From contig NZ_CP009122.1 in assembly GCF_000803645.1 (NCBI RefSeq), forward strand, positions 4,750,501 through 4,814,500: 64,000 bases of DNA, in the 5' to 3' direction. This DNA is from Sphingopyxis fribergensis (GTDB taxonomy: Bacteria; Pseudomonadota; Alphaproteobacteria; Sphingomonadales; Sphingomonadaceae). The notes under the pieces were generated by a model, which was not told the origin of the DNA, ran no database searches, and saw nothing but the letters and a program-made list of their open reading frames with translations. A program made the position numbers and the translations under genes. The stretch's first letter is position 1, and each line of letters starts with the position of its first letter. Shown here piece by piece: positions 38,010 through 48,129 of this stretch.

Positions 38010-41000
38010 GTGATCGCGAAACTGATGGCGCTATCCGTCCGCGCGCGCTGGGCGGTACTCTTTCTCTTCCTCGTGATCGCGGGACTCGGCGTATGGCAGC
38101 TCACCAAGCTGCCGATCGACGCGGTTCCCGACATCACCAACAAGCAGGTGCAAATCAACACGATCGATCCGCGTCTCTCGCCGGTCGAAATCGAGAAGCT
38201 CGTAACCTATCCGATCGAAATCTCGCTCGCCGGCATTCCGGGGCTCGAGACGACACGCTCGATCTCGCGCAACGGCTTCAGCCAGGTGACGGCAATCTTC
38301 ACCGATGAAACCGACCTCTATTTCGCGCGCCAGCAGGTGGGCGAACGGCTTCTCCAGGCGGGCGAGAATCTTCCCGACGGGGCCCAGCCGCAGATCGGTC
38401 CCGTCACGACGGGTCTCGGCGAGGTCGTCATGTACACCGTCGGCTACAAAAATCCCGACGGGAAGGGCGCCAAGAAGGTCGCGGGCCAACCAGGTTGGCA
38501 ACCCGACGGCAGCTATCTGACCCCCGAGGGCGATATCCTCACCGACGAGATCGCCAAATCGGGCTATCTTCGCACGGTCCAGGACTGGATCGTCAGCCCG
38601 CAATTGAAGTCGGTCGGCGGCGTCGCCGGCGTCGACTCGATCGGCGGCTATGCCAAGACCTTCGTGGTCGAACCCGATCCGACCCGCCTCACCAGCTACG
38701 GCATTTCCTATAGCGAACTGGGCGAAGCCCTTGAACGCGCCAACCTCGCGGTCGGTGCCAACTACTATAACCGGGCAGGCGAGGCCTATCTCGTGCGCGT
38801 CGATGCACGCGTCCGCTCGGTCGACGAAATCCGCAACGCCGTCGTCGCGACGCGCGGCGGCGTGCCCGTGACGGTTGGACAGCTCGCCAATGTGAAGATC
38901 GGCGGCGACCTCAGAACCGGTGCGGGCAGCATGAACGGCAAGGAGGCGGTCATCGGGACCGTGCTCATGCTGATCGGGCAGAATAGCCGCACTGTTGCGG
39001 AGGATGTTTCGGCGAAGATCGCGCAGGTGTCGAAGACCCTGCCGCCCGGCGTCGAAGTGAAGGTGGTACTCGACCGCGCCAAGCTCGTGAACGCAACCGT
39101 CGGCACGGTTGAAAAGAACCTCACCGAAGGCGCGCTGCTCGTAGCGGCCGCGCTCTTCTTCCTGCTCGGCAACTGGCGCGCCGCGATCATCGCGGTGCTC
39201 GTCATTCCCTTCTCCTTCCTGATGATGGCGATGGGCATGAACGCCTTCCGGGTCCCCGGTAACCTGATGAGCCTCGGCGCGCTCGACTTCGGTCTGATCG
39301 TCGACGGGGCGGTGATCATCATCGAAAACTGCCTCGCCAGACTGGCGCACCGGCAGGAGCATGAAGGGAGATTGCTCAACCTTCGCGAACGTCTCGAGGA
39401 GACGATGCGCGCGAGCCAGGAGATGATCAAACCGACCGTCTTCGGCCAGGCGATCATCCTACTGGCCTTCGCGCCGTTGCTGATGTTTACGGGCGTCGAG
39501 GGGAAGACCTTCTCGCCGATGGCCATCACCATCATGCTCGCGCTCGTTGCGGCCTTCATTCTCGCGATCACCCTGGTTCCGGCGCTTGTCGCGCTGATGA
39601 TTCGCGGCAAGGTTGCCGAGAAGGAAGTCTGGGCGATCCGCAAGTCGAAGGAGCGCTACCTGCCCTTGCTCGACAAGGCGCTCGCCAAGCCGTGGGCTTT
39701 CATCGCCGGCGGCTTTGCCTTCTTCGTCCTTGCGATCCCGGCGTTCGGACTGCTCGGCTCGGAATTCATTCCGCAGCTCGACGAGAAGAATATGGCGCTT
39801 GCCTCGACGCGCGTGCCTTCGGTGAGCCTCGAACAGTCTCTGGTCATGCAGCGCAACGTCGAGACGGCGATCTCGAGCCTGCCCGAAGTCGAGCTGATGT
39901 TTTCGAAGACGGGTACGGCCGAGGTGGCGACCGACCCGATGCCGCCGAACATCTCCGACGGTTTCGTGATCCTGAAACCCCAGGATCAGTGGCCGGCAGG
40001 TGTCGATTCGAAGGCCGATGTCGTCGAGCGTATCGAGAAAGCCGCTGGCGGCCAGCTCGGCCAGCTTTATGAAGTCAGCCAGCCGATCCAGCTTCGTTTC
40101 AACGAACTGATCGCGGGCGTTCGCGGCGACGTGGCCATCAAGCTCTACGGGGACGACCTCGACAAGATGTCGCTCGCGGCGAACGAGATGGTGCGCGTGC
40201 TCCAGGGCATACCGGGTGCGGGCAGCGTCAAGGCCGACCAAGTGGGCGGCGCTCCGACGCTCGACGTGAAGCTCGATCGCAATGCGATCGCGCGCTACGG
40301 TCTCTCGGTACAGGAGGTTGCCGATACGGTGTCGGCGGCGCTCGGCGGGCGGGAATCCGGCCTGCTCTATGAGGGCGACAGGCGCTTCGACATCACGGTT
40401 CGCGTCCCCGACGCGACCCGGGTCAATCTCGACGACATCCGCGCGCTGCCCGTGTTGCTGCCCTCCGAGGGCGGCAATCGCGGACAGATACCGCTCGCCC
40501 AGGTGGCGCAGATCCGGCTGACCGAAGGGCTCAACCAGATCAGCCGCGAAAATGGCAAGCGGCGCGTCGTCGTGCAGGTGAACCTCGAAGGCCGCGATGC
40601 GGGATCCTTCGTGGCCGAAGCCCAGGCGAAGATCGCCAATGTGAAGCTTCCGGCGGGCTATTACCTCGAATGGGGCGGGCAGTTCGAAAGTCTGCAGGCC
40701 GCATCGCAGCGGCTCTCGATCGTGGTGCCGCTCTGCTTCGCGGGCATCTTCATCCTGCTTTACATGGCGCTCGGCACGTTCGGGCGCGCGACCGCCGTGT
40801 TCCTCGCCGTGCCGCTTGGGCTCGCGGGCGGGGTGTTCACTCTCGCGCTTACGGGCATCAACTTCTCGGTGTCGGCGGCGGTGGGCTTCATCTGCCTTGC
40901 CGGCGTCGCGGTGCTCAACGGTCTCGTCGTCATGACGGCGATCCGCGAACGGCTCGAGAATGATGTCCCGCTCACGGAGGCAATCCGCGAGGGCATGACC

Positions 41001-41252
41001 GAGAAGATGCGTGCGGTGATCATGACCGGCTTCGTGCCCGCGATCGGCTTCGTGCCGATGGCGATCGCGACCGGCACGGGTGCCGAGGTGCAGAAGCCTC
41101 TCGCGACGACCGTCATCGGCGGTCTCATCGCGGCGACCATCCTGACGCTGCTCGTTCTCCCCGCGATCGCAAAAGTCGTCCTCGGGGCGAACTGGCAGCC
41201 GAAGTTCCTCAAGCGAAAAGCGGAGTCGGCGGTCCAGCCGGTCACGGAATAG
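38010..41252 (+). CDS. czcA: heavy-metal RND efflux pump (second CzcA type)
   Basis: A 1080-residue HME-RND antiporter starting with GTG at 38010. Helix IV shows [15 protein letters not shown], the divalent-cation type. About 25 extra residues in the first porter loop (NPDGKGAKKVAGQPGWQPDG) set it apart from the pump at 28044. The two pumps probably differ in metal preference (Zn/Cd versus Co/Ni class), which the sequence alone does not settle. Confidence 0.92.
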   Translation: MIAKLMALSVRARWAVLFLFLVIAGLGVWQLTKLPIDAVPDITNKQVQINTIDPRLSPVEIEKLVTYPIEISLAGIPGLETTRSISRNGFSQVTAIFTDETDLYFARQQVGERLLQAGENLPDGAQPQIGPVTTGLGEVVMYTVGYKNPDGKGAKKVAGQPGWQPDGSYLTPEGDILTDEIAKSGYLRTVQDWIVSPQLKSVGGVAGVDSIGGYAKTFVVEPDPTRLTSYGISYSELGEALERANLAVGANYYNRAGEAYLVRVDARVRSVDEIRNAVVATRGGVPVTVGQLANVKIGGDLRTGAGSMNGKEAVIGTVLMLIGQNSRTVAEDVSAKIAQVSKTLPPGVEVKVVLDRAKLVNATVGTVEKNLTEGALLVAAALFFLLGNWRAAIIAVLVIPFSFLMMAMGMNAFRVPGNLMSLGALDFGLIVDGAVIIIENCLARLAHRQEHEGRLLNLRERLEETMRASQEMIKPTVFGQAIILLAFAPLLMFTGVEGKTFSPMAITIMLALVAAFILAITLVPALVALMIRGKVAEKEVWAIRKSKERYLPLLDKALAKPWAFIAGGFAFFVLAIPAFGLLGSEFIPQLDEKNMALASTRVPSVSLEQSLVMQRNVETAISSLPEVELMFSKTGTAEVATDPMPPNISDGFVILKPQDQWPAGVDSKADVVERIEKAAGGQLGQLYEVSQPIQLRFNELIAGVRGDVAIKLYGDDLDKMSLAANEMVRVLQGIPGAGSVKADQVGGAPTLDVKLDRNAIARYGLSVQEVADTVSAALGGRESGLLYEGDRRFDITVRVPDATRVNLDDIRALPVLLPSEGGNRGQIPLAQVAQIRLTEGLNQISRENGKRRVVVQVNLEGRDAGSFVAEAQAKIANVKLPAGYYLEWGGQFESLQAASQRLSIVVPLCFAGIFILLYMALGTFGRATAVFLAVPLGLAGGVFTLALTGINFSVSAAVGFICLAGVAVLNGLVVMTAIRERLENDVPLTEAIREGMTEKMRAVIMTGFVPAIGFVPMAIATGTGAEVQKPLATTVIGGLIAATILTLLVLPAIAKVVLGANWQPKFLKRKAESAVQPVTE

Positions 41253-41264
41253 GGAGAGACTGTC

Positions 41265-41609
41265 ATGACAAAAGCATCCAAGCTCTTGCGCATCTACACC
41301 GATGAATCCGCCTTCTTCGGTGATCAGCGGGTCTTCGAGTTCATTTCCGAACTCGCTCGCCAGCAAAAGCTGGCAGGCGTTACGGTGCTCGAAGCGGTTC
41401 TCGGTTTCGGTCGCTCGGCGCATCTCCACCGCAAGCATGCGCTGGAGAATGACCGGGCGGTCGTGATCGAGATCATCGACGAGGAGCAGCGGCTCCGCGA
41501 CTTTGCGGCGCAGCTGACCGAAATACCGGACATCGGGCTCATCACGCTCGAAGCGGTCGAAATCCTCGGCGGGAAATCCGCCGCGGAGCCCCCCGATGTT
41601 CAGAGCTGA
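41265..41609 (+). CDS. DUF190 family (PII-like) protein
   Basis: A 114-residue cytosolic protein beginning MTKASKLLRIYTDESAFF with GVTVLEAVLGFGRSAHLH, the DUF190 core. The family has a PII-like fold and is often linked to czc operons. It follows the pump gene by 12 bases with GGGAGAG as ribosome site, so it is co-transcribed and may sense a ligand and modulate the operon. Confidence 0.85.
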   Translation: MTKASKLLRIYTDESAFFGDQRVFEFISELARQQKLAGVTVLEAVLGFGRSAHLHRKHALENDRAVVIEIIDEEQRLRDFAAQLTEIPDIGLITLEAVEILGGKSAAEPPDVQS

Positions 41610-41626
41610 CCGGCATCTTGCCGGTC
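41608..41626 (+). terminator. hairpin after the DUF190 gene
   Basis: GACCGGCA (41608-41615) pairs perfectly with TGCCGGTC (41619-41626) around TCT, overlapping the stop codon. No U-tract follows, so termination is probably partial. Confidence 0.4.
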
Positions 41627-41690
41627 TACACCGCGGCGCAGGTCCCCGGCCTGCGTCGCGGACCAGCTCGTGCGAGCGAGGAGGTCTCCG

Positions 41691-42161
41691 ATGTTCTCGG
41701 TAGGCACCTCGCTCCGCTTGCCGGTCCCGATCGGGCGGGTCTGGCGACTGCTCGTCGATATCGAGCGGTACGACGACTGGCATCCGACGCTCCGTTTCAC
41801 CGATCGTCCGGGAGATGATGAGCGCGTAGGCTATGTCTATTCTCCGCGCGGGAAGCGGGGTCCGGAATTTGCATCCGAGGGGCGGATAACCGGCCTCGAC
41901 TGGCTGACGGGCTTCTCCTGGCGGACAGGCACGCGCGGGCTGCTCGTCATCGAGGAGAGCTACCGGCTCGAAAAGCTCGGCCAAGGGGTGGAGGTTACCC
42001 ATCGCCTGGAATGCGCGGGTCTCTTCTCATGGCTCGGCTATCCCATTCTGCGGCGGGTTTGCAGCGTTTTTCTCAAGCGCTCGAACATGGCGCTCGAACA
42101 GCAACTCCGTCGCACGACAGTTCAGTCCCGCTACGCGCGGCCAAGCGGGCGCCGCGCATGA
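41691..42161 (+). CDS. SRPBCC-family protein
   Basis: A 156-residue START-like (polyketide cyclase/lipid-binding fold) protein beginning MFSVGTSLRLPVPIGRVWRLLVDIERYDDWHP, the typical opening helix-strand with a W-P motif. ATG at 41691 follows GAGGAGG. A second SRPBCC gene lies at 48130. The ligand is unknown; both are embedded in the metal and envelope block. Confidence 0.8.
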   Translation: MFSVGTSLRLPVPIGRVWRLLVDIERYDDWHPTLRFTDRPGDDERVGYVYSPRGKRGPEFASEGRITGLDWLTGFSWRTGTRGLLVIEESYRLEKLGQGVEVTHRLECAGLFSWLGYPILRRVCSVFLKRSNMALEQQLRRTTVQSRYARPSGRRA

Positions 42162-42240
42162 TCTTGAATTCGAAACCTGGCCGTCGGAGGCCCCTCTCAA
42201 TCGCCCCCCTCACCACGGGCAGGGATTTCCGGCTGTCAGG

Positions 42241-42285
42241 GAGGTGCGGGAGCCGGGTCGCATCCCGCAATGGCTCCCGCACCTC
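42241..42285 (+). terminator. long perfect hairpin before the P-type ATPase gene
   Basis: GAGGTGCGGGAGCC (42241-42254) pairs perfectly with GGCTCCCGCACCTC (42272-42285), a 14-bp stem with a 17-base loop. It lies between the SRPBCC and ATPase genes. No U-tract follows. Confidence 0.55.
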
Positions 42286-42351
42286 ATCCTGCCGCGCGTT
42301 TAACATGCGCCCGGATCGCATTGCCGACCGCCAACAGAAAAGGATGGCATC

Positions 42352-44892
42352 ATGAGTGACCAGTTGCGGCTCGATATTCCGCTTCTCCTCCCCGAAGTCG
42401 CCGATACCGCCGACCGCTGCGTCGCGCGCCTGACGAGCGAACTCGAAGGACGCGAAGGCGTCGACAAGGTCCATGTTGTCCGCTCAAGCGACGGTTCGCC
42501 GCCACAGCTCTGCATCCATTACCGTCCGGATATTCTCCCGCTCGAACGCGTGCGGCAGCTCGCGCGCAGCGCCGGTGCCGAGCTCACCGGCCAGTATCAG
42601 CATCTCTTCTGGGATGACCTCGAAGGCGTCGGCCACGCCCGTCGCGCGCGGACGATCGGACTGAAGCTTCGCGAAATGCCGGGCGTGATCGAGGCCGAAG
42701 TCGGCGCCGCCGGTACGCTGCGCGCCGAGTTCCAGCGCTCGGAGACCTCCATCGAAATGATCAGAAAGACACTCTCGGATATGGGCGTCACTCAGAAATC
42801 GACTGCCGTCGCCGCGGCTGCCCCGGCACAAGCCGCCCACCAACATGGCGATGATGGCCATGACCATGGTCCGGATCACGCGCATGGGCCAGATCACAAA
42901 CATGGCCATACGGGCGAGGATAGCCACGACCATGGCCATGATCATGGCGGCATCTTCGGCGAGCGGACCGAGCTGATCTTCGCGCTGCTGTGCGGTCTCG
43001 TCCTCGGCATCGGCTTTGCGATCGAGAAGCTCGCCGCGGCGCCGGAGTGGGTGCCGCTCGCATTCTATATTGCCGCTTATGGCTTCGGTGGCTGGTTCAC
43101 TGTCCGCGAGGCCATCGAGAATCTGAAGCTCAAGCGCTTCGAGATCGACACGCTGATGCTCGTCGCCGCGGCCGGCGCTGCCGCGCTTGGTGCGTGGGCC
43201 GAAGGCGCGCTGCTCCTCTTCCTCTTCAGCCTCGGCCATGCGCTCGAACATTATGCCATGGGCCGCGCCAAGCGCGCAATCGAGGCGCTTGCGGAGCTGG
43301 CGCCGCAGACCGCGACGGTGAAGGATGCCGACGGGACGGCTCGCGAAGTCCCGGTCGAGCAGCTGGCGATTGGCGACACCGTCATCGTCAAGCCCAACGA
43401 GCGTCTTGCCGCCGACGGCTTCGTCGTCGTTGGCCGCACGGCGATAGATCAGGCTCCGGTGACCGGCGAGAGCGTCCCCGTCGACAAGGAACCGGTGGCC
43501 GATCGTGCGCAGGCCGCGGCAAAGCCCGATGCACTCGACGCAAAATATCGCGTCTTCGCGGGCACCATCAACGGCTATGGCGCGATCGAGATCGCGGTAA
43601 CCCGTCTTGCGGCCGATACCACGCTCGCTAAGGTCGTGAAGATGGTGAGCGAGGCGGAAACGCAGAAATCGCCGACCCAGCGCTTCACCGACAAGTTCGA
43701 GCGCATCTTCGTGCCGAGCGTGCTCGCGCTTGTGTTCGTCCTGCTCTTCGCCTGGGTCGTTGTCGACGAGCCGTTCCGCGACAGCTTCTATCGCGCCATG
43801 GCGGTCCTTGTCGCGGCAAGCCCGTGCGCGCTCGCGATCGCGACGCCGAGTGCCGTCCTGTCGGGCGTTGCGCGTGCGGCGCGCGGCGGCGTGCTGGTCA
43901 AAGGCGGTGGCCCGCTCGAAAATCTCGGCTCGCTGACCGCGCTGGCGTTCGACAAGACGGGAACGCTCACCGAAGGAAAGCCGCGCATCACCGACGTCCT
44001 GCCGGCCAGCGGCGTGCCGAAGGAGGAACTGCTGCGGATCGCGGTGGCGGTCGAGCGGCTGAGCGATCATCCGCTTGCCGCTGCCATCGCGCGCGATGGC
44101 GAGGCCATGCTGACGTCGACGCGCGTACCGGTGGCGGACGACCTTAACAGCCTGACGGGTCGCGGCGTCACGGCAAAGGTCGAGGGCGAAACCGTCCTGA
44201 TCGGCAAGGCCGAAATGTTCGGTGCCGACGGCATCGCGCCGATCGGCGGCGAAGTGGCGGCTGCGATCGCCGGCCTCCGCGAGCAGGGCCGCACGACGAT
44301 GGTCGTTCGTATGGGCGACCGCGATCTTGGCGCGATCGGTCTGATGGACACGCCGCGCGAAGCGGCGCGCACCGCGATCGCCAAACTGCGCGAGCTCGGC
44401 ATCGGCCGGATGATCATGATTTCGGGCGATCACCAGAAGGTCGCGGAATCGATTGCCGCCGAGGTCGGGATCGACGAGGCCTGGGGCGACCTGATGCCCG
44501 ATCAGAAGGTCGACGCCATTCGCGACCTCAAGGCGCAGCAGCCGGTCGCCATGGTCGGTGACGGCGTCAATGACGCACCGGCGATGGCGAGCGCCACCGT
44601 CGGGATCGCGATGGGCGCCGCGGGGTCCGATGTTGCCCTCGAAACCGCCGACGTCGCGCTGATGGCCGATGACCTCGCTCATCTGCCGTTCGCGATCGGA
44701 CTTAGCCGCCAGACGCGCCGCATCATCCGCCAGAATCTGGTGGTCAGCCTCGGCGTCGTCGTGGTCCTCGTGCCGGCGACGATCTTCGGACTCGGAATCG
44801 GTGCGGCGGTCGCGGCGCACGAAGGCTCGACCCTCGTCGTCGTCGCCAACGCGCTTCGCCTGCTCGCCTATCGCGATCGCAGCATGGGCTGA
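42352..44892 (+). CDS. P1B-type heavy-metal ATPase with SPC motif
   Basis: An 846-residue ATP-driven metal exporter. Two degenerate ferredoxin-like HMA folds (about 15-85 and 90-140) lack the CxxC. A histidine-rich stretch (HQHGDDGHDHG onward, about 163-200) follows, then the transport core: SPCALAI in the metal-site helix, DKTGTLTEG phosphorylation site, SDHPLA and GDGVNDAPAMA. SPC plus HEGSTLVVVANALRLL near the C-terminus fits the P1B-4 (CoaT/CtpD/CzcP) group exporting Co, Zn or Cd. ATG at 42352 follows AGGATGG. Confidence 0.9.
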   Translation: MSDQLRLDIPLLLPEVADTADRCVARLTSELEGREGVDKVHVVRSSDGSPPQLCIHYRPDILPLERVRQLARSAGAELTGQYQHLFWDDLEGVGHARRARTIGLKLREMPGVIEAEVGAAGTLRAEFQRSETSIEMIRKTLSDMGVTQKSTAVAAAAPAQAAHQHGDDGHDHGPDHAHGPDHKHGHTGEDSHDHGHDHGGIFGERTELIFALLCGLVLGIGFAIEKLAAAPEWVPLAFYIAAYGFGGWFTVREAIENLKLKRFEIDTLMLVAAAGAAALGAWAEGALLLFLFSLGHALEHYAMGRAKRAIEALAELAPQTATVKDADGTAREVPVEQLAIGDTVIVKPNERLAADGFVVVGRTAIDQAPVTGESVPVDKEPVADRAQAAAKPDALDAKYRVFAGTINGYGAIEIAVTRLAADTTLAKVVKMVSEAETQKSPTQRFTDKFERIFVPSVLALVFVLLFAWVVVDEPFRDSFYRAMAVLVAASPCALAIATPSAVLSGVARAARGGVLVKGGGPLENLGSLTALAFDKTGTLTEGKPRITDVLPASGVPKEELLRIAVAVERLSDHPLAAAIARDGEAMLTSTRVPVADDLNSLTGRGVTAKVEGETVLIGKAEMFGADGIAPIGGEVAAAIAGLREQGRTTMVVRMGDRDLGAIGLMDTPREAARTAIAKLRELGIGRMIMISGDHQKVAESIAAEVGIDEAWGDLMPDQKVDAIRDLKAQQPVAMVGDGVNDAPAMASATVGIAMGAAGSDVALETADVALMADDLAHLPFAIGLSRQTRRIIRQNLVVSLGVVVVLVPATIFGLGIGAAVAAHEGSTLVVVANALRLLAYRDRSMG

Positions 44893-44936
44893 GGGCGCAC
44901 AGTCGCGGTGGGATCGAACCGGAAGGGGGAGAGAGG

Positions 44937-47900
44937 ATGAACTTCAAGAATATCTCGGCCTGGTCCATCCGGAACCCGATCCCGCCGCTCGTCATGTTCT
45001 TCGGTCTGACGGTGGCGGGCATCGTCTCCTTCCTCATGATGGGGGTCCAGAGCGATCCCGACATCGATTTTCCGGGCGCCATCGTCATCATCGCCCAGCC
45101 GGGCGCCGCGCCCACCGAACTCGAAACGCAGGTCACGCAGCGTGTCGAGGCGGCGGTGCGGACGATCGAGGGGATCGACGAGCTCAATTCGACGGTTACC
45201 GAAGGCCAGTCGCAGACCTTCGTCCAGTTCGCGATCGGCACGCCGATCGACCGGGCGGTGACTGACATTCGCGACAAGATCACCCAGATCCGCAGCAACC
45301 TGCCGAACGGCATCCTCGAACCGCAGGTTATCCGCCTCTCTACCTCGGGCAACACGCTTGCCTATTGGTCGGCTTCGGCCACCGATATGACGCTCGAGGA
45401 ATTGAGCTGGTATGTCGACAATGTCGTCGCGAAGCGGCTGATCGCGGTCCCCGGCATGGGCGACGCCTATCGCCGGGGCGGCGTCAGCCGCGAAATCCGC
45501 GTCATCCTCAACCCCGAACGCATGCGCGCCTACGGCCTTACCGCCGCCGCGGTGAACACCCAGCTCGTCCAGCTCAATGTCAATGCGGCCGGCGGCCGGA
45601 TGGAGGTCGCGGGCTCCGAGCAGGCGGTGCGTATCCTCGGGAACGCGAGCAGCGCCAACGCGCTCGGCGAGACGCTAATCTCGGTCGGGACGAACCGGAC
45701 CGTGCGCCTCGCCGATATCGCCGAGGTCAAGGATCTCTACGCCGAGCAGCGCTCGGTCTCGAAGCAGGACGGGCGGCAGGTGCTGACCTTCGGCTTCGAG
45801 CGCGCCAAGGGCGCCTCGGATGTGACCGTCTATGACGCTGCGGTCGAGGAGCTGCGAAAACTCGAGAAGGAAAACCCCAAGGTCAAATTCACCGAGCTGT
45901 TCAGCGATATCGAATATACCAAAGGCCAATATCATTCGGCGATCAATGCGATGGTCGAGGGCGCGATCCTCGCGGTCGTCGTCGTCTTCCTTTTCTTGCG
46001 CGACTGGCGGGCGACGTTGATCTCGGCGCTCGCCATCCCGCTGTCGGCGGTCCCGACCTTCCTGTTCATGGACCTCATGGGCTTCTCGCTCAACATGATG
46101 ACCTTGCTCGCGCTCAGCCTCGTTGCCGGCGTGCTGGTCGACGATGCGATCGTCGAGATCGAGAATATCGTGCGCCACATGCGGATGGGCAAATCGGCCT
46201 ATCAGGCCTCGATCGATGCGGCCGACGAGATCGGCCTCGCGGTGCTCGCGACAACCATGACGATCGTCGCGGTGTTCCTGCCGGTCGGGCTGATGCCGGG
46301 CGTCGCCGGGCAATATTTCAAGAATTTCGGACTGACGGTCGTGGCCGCGGTGCTGATGAGCCTCGCGGTCGCGCGCATGATCACACCCATGCTCGCCGCC
46401 TATTTTCTCTCTGCGCAGGGTCCGCAAAAGCATGGCGAGGGCCCGCTGATCGACACCTATATGCGCATCTTGCGCTGGAGCCTCGACACCAGCGGGGCCG
46501 CTGCCGCGCGTGCGCGCGGCGGGCGCTGGAAATGGCTCGGTTACATCAAGGACCATCGCGTCTGGGTGGTCGGCATCGGTGTGCTGGCGCTCTTTGCGAC
46601 CATTTTCAGCTTCTCGCTGCTCCCGATGACCTTCCAGCCGTCGATCGATTCCGACACGAGCCGCGTGGCCATCCAGCTCGCCCCGGGCGCAACGCTCGAA
46701 CAGACCGAGGCAGTGGCCGACGAGGTGACCGATCTCATGAAGCGCGACCCGCTCGTCGAATCCGCCCTGTCGCGGATCGATGTCGGCACGGCGACGGTCT
46801 ATCTGAAATTGCGCAAGGACCGCGAGCTGACCTCGACCGAGTTCGAAAAGGACCGCGCGCCGCGGCTAGCGCAGGTTCCCGATGCCCGAATCAACTTCCA
46901 GTCGCAGCATGGCGGCGGCGGCGGCAGCAGCCGCGACATCTCGATCACGCTCGGCAGCGACGACCCGAAGAAGCTCGAAGATGTCGGCAACCGGCTGCTT
47001 GCCGAGATGGCCCGCGTGAAGGAAATCCGGTCGCCGCGTGTCGAGGGCAATCTTCAGCGCCCCGAGATCGTCATTCGCCCGCGCTTCGCGCTCGCGGCGC
47101 AGCTCGGCGTGACGACGCAGGCGCTCAGCCAGTCGATCCGCGTCGCGACATTGGGCGAGATCGACCAGAATAGCGCGAAATTCTCGCTGTCCGACCGGCA
47201 AATCCCCGTTCGCGTCGCGCTTGCGGAAACCGCGCGCGAGCGGCTCGATACGCTGCGCAATATGCCTGTTCCGACCCGGAACGGGGGAACGGTGCCGCTC
47301 TCGGTTGTGGCCGAGATCGGCTTCGGCGCCGGCCCGACCCAGATCAATCGGACCAACCAGGTGCGCCAGCTCACCATCGGGGCCGACCTGGCTCCGGGTC
47401 TCGTGACCGGTCAGGCGATGGACAAGGTCGAGGCGCTGCCGGCGCTCAAGGCGCTGCCCGCCGGGGTCACGCGGCTGGTACTCGGGAGCGCCAAGTGGCA
47501 GGCCGAGATGCTGCGCAACTTCGCGATCGCGGTCGTATCGGGGATTTTTCTCGTGCTCGCTGTGCTGATCCTACTCTATCGCAAGATCATCCCGCCCTTC
47601 GTCAACATGGGCTCGCTTCTGCTCGCCCCGCTCGGCGGGGCGGTCGCGTTGCTGCTGACGGGCTATCCGCTCTCGCTTCCCGTGTTCATCGGCGTGCTGA
47701 TGCTGCTCGGTATCGTCGGCAAGAACAGCATCCTTCTCGTCGACTTCGCGATCGAGGAAATGGCGTCGGGGGTGCCGCGCGACGAGGCGATTGTCGACGC
47801 CGGACACAAGCGCGCGCAGCCGATCCTGATGACCACGGTCGCGATGGTCGCGGGCATGATCCCGACCGCGCTGTCGCTCACCGGCGACGGCGCATGGCGC

Positions 47901-48116
47901 GCGCCGATGGCGGTCACGGTGATCGGCGGGCTCATCCTGTCGACGATGCTGACACTGCTGATCGTGCCGGCGTCCTTCAGCCTCGCGGCGGGCTTCGAAC
48001 GCCGGATGGTCCCGCGCTTGCGCCGCTGGTTCACGACGGGCGGCGCGCACGCCGACCCATCGCCTGCGGGCGTCACCGACATCGGCGCGGGGCAAAGCCC
48101 GGCGGCCGATCGATAG
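44937..48116 (+). CDS. HAE1-type RND efflux transporter
   Basis: A 1059-residue inner-membrane antiporter of the hydrophobe/drug group rather than the metal group: helix IV has GVLVDDAIVEIEN (paired Asp), and LGIVGKNSILLVDFAIE is the HAE1 hallmark. No adaptor or channel gene accompanies it; it lies between a metal ATPase and an SRPBCC gene. It may borrow a partner from another operon, or the set may be incomplete. ATG at 44937 follows GGGGGAGAG. Substrate unknown. Confidence 0.88.
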   Translation: MNFKNISAWSIRNPIPPLVMFFGLTVAGIVSFLMMGVQSDPDIDFPGAIVIIAQPGAAPTELETQVTQRVEAAVRTIEGIDELNSTVTEGQSQTFVQFAIGTPIDRAVTDIRDKITQIRSNLPNGILEPQVIRLSTSGNTLAYWSASATDMTLEELSWYVDNVVAKRLIAVPGMGDAYRRGGVSREIRVILNPERMRAYGLTAAAVNTQLVQLNVNAAGGRMEVAGSEQAVRILGNASSANALGETLISVGTNRTVRLADIAEVKDLYAEQRSVSKQDGRQVLTFGFERAKGASDVTVYDAAVEELRKLEKENPKVKFTELFSDIEYTKGQYHSAINAMVEGAILAVVVVFLFLRDWRATLISALAIPLSAVPTFLFMDLMGFSLNMMTLLALSLVAGVLVDDAIVEIENIVRHMRMGKSAYQASIDAADEIGLAVLATTMTIVAVFLPVGLMPGVAGQYFKNFGLTVVAAVLMSLAVARMITPMLAAYFLSAQGPQKHGEGPLIDTYMRILRWSLDTSGAAAARARGGRWKWLGYIKDHRVWVVGIGVLALFATIFSFSLLPMTFQPSIDSDTSRVAIQLAPGATLEQTEAVADEVTDLMKRDPLVESALSRIDVGTATVYLKLRKDRELTSTEFEKDRAPRLAQVPDARINFQSQHGGGGGSSRDISITLGSDDPKKLEDVGNRLLAEMARVKEIRSPRVEGNLQRPEIVIRPRFALAAQLGVTTQALSQSIRVATLGEIDQNSAKFSLSDRQIPVRVALAETARERLDTLRNMPVPTRNGGTVPLSVVAEIGFGAGPTQINRTNQVRQLTIGADLAPGLVTGQAMDKVEALPALKALPAGVTRLVLGSAKWQAEMLRNFAIAVVSGIFLVLAVLILLYRKIIPPFVNMGSLLLAPLGGAVALLLTGYPLSLPVFIGVLMLLGIVGKNSILLVDFAIEEMASGVPRDEAIVDAGHKRAQPILMTTVAMVAGMIPTALSLTGDGAWRAPMAVTVIGGLILSTMLTLLIVPASFSLAAGFERRMVPRLRRWFTTGGAHADPSPAGVTDIGAGQSPAADR

Positions 48117-48129
48117 AGGAGTTAAGCTG

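Noticed and set aside
39459..42002. 847-codon minus-strand open frame
   Set aside because: Antisense to the second czcA-type gene and DUF190; composition is Arg/His/Asp-rich shadow sequence without domains.
42838..42960. tandem repeat or CRISPR-like array
   Set aside because: The repetition is codon-level His/Asp/Gly coding in the ATPase, not spaced identical repeats.
42484..44820. 778-codon open frame on the minus strand
   Set aside because: It lies wholly antisense to the P-type ATPase gene, has no family motif and reflects high GC third positions.
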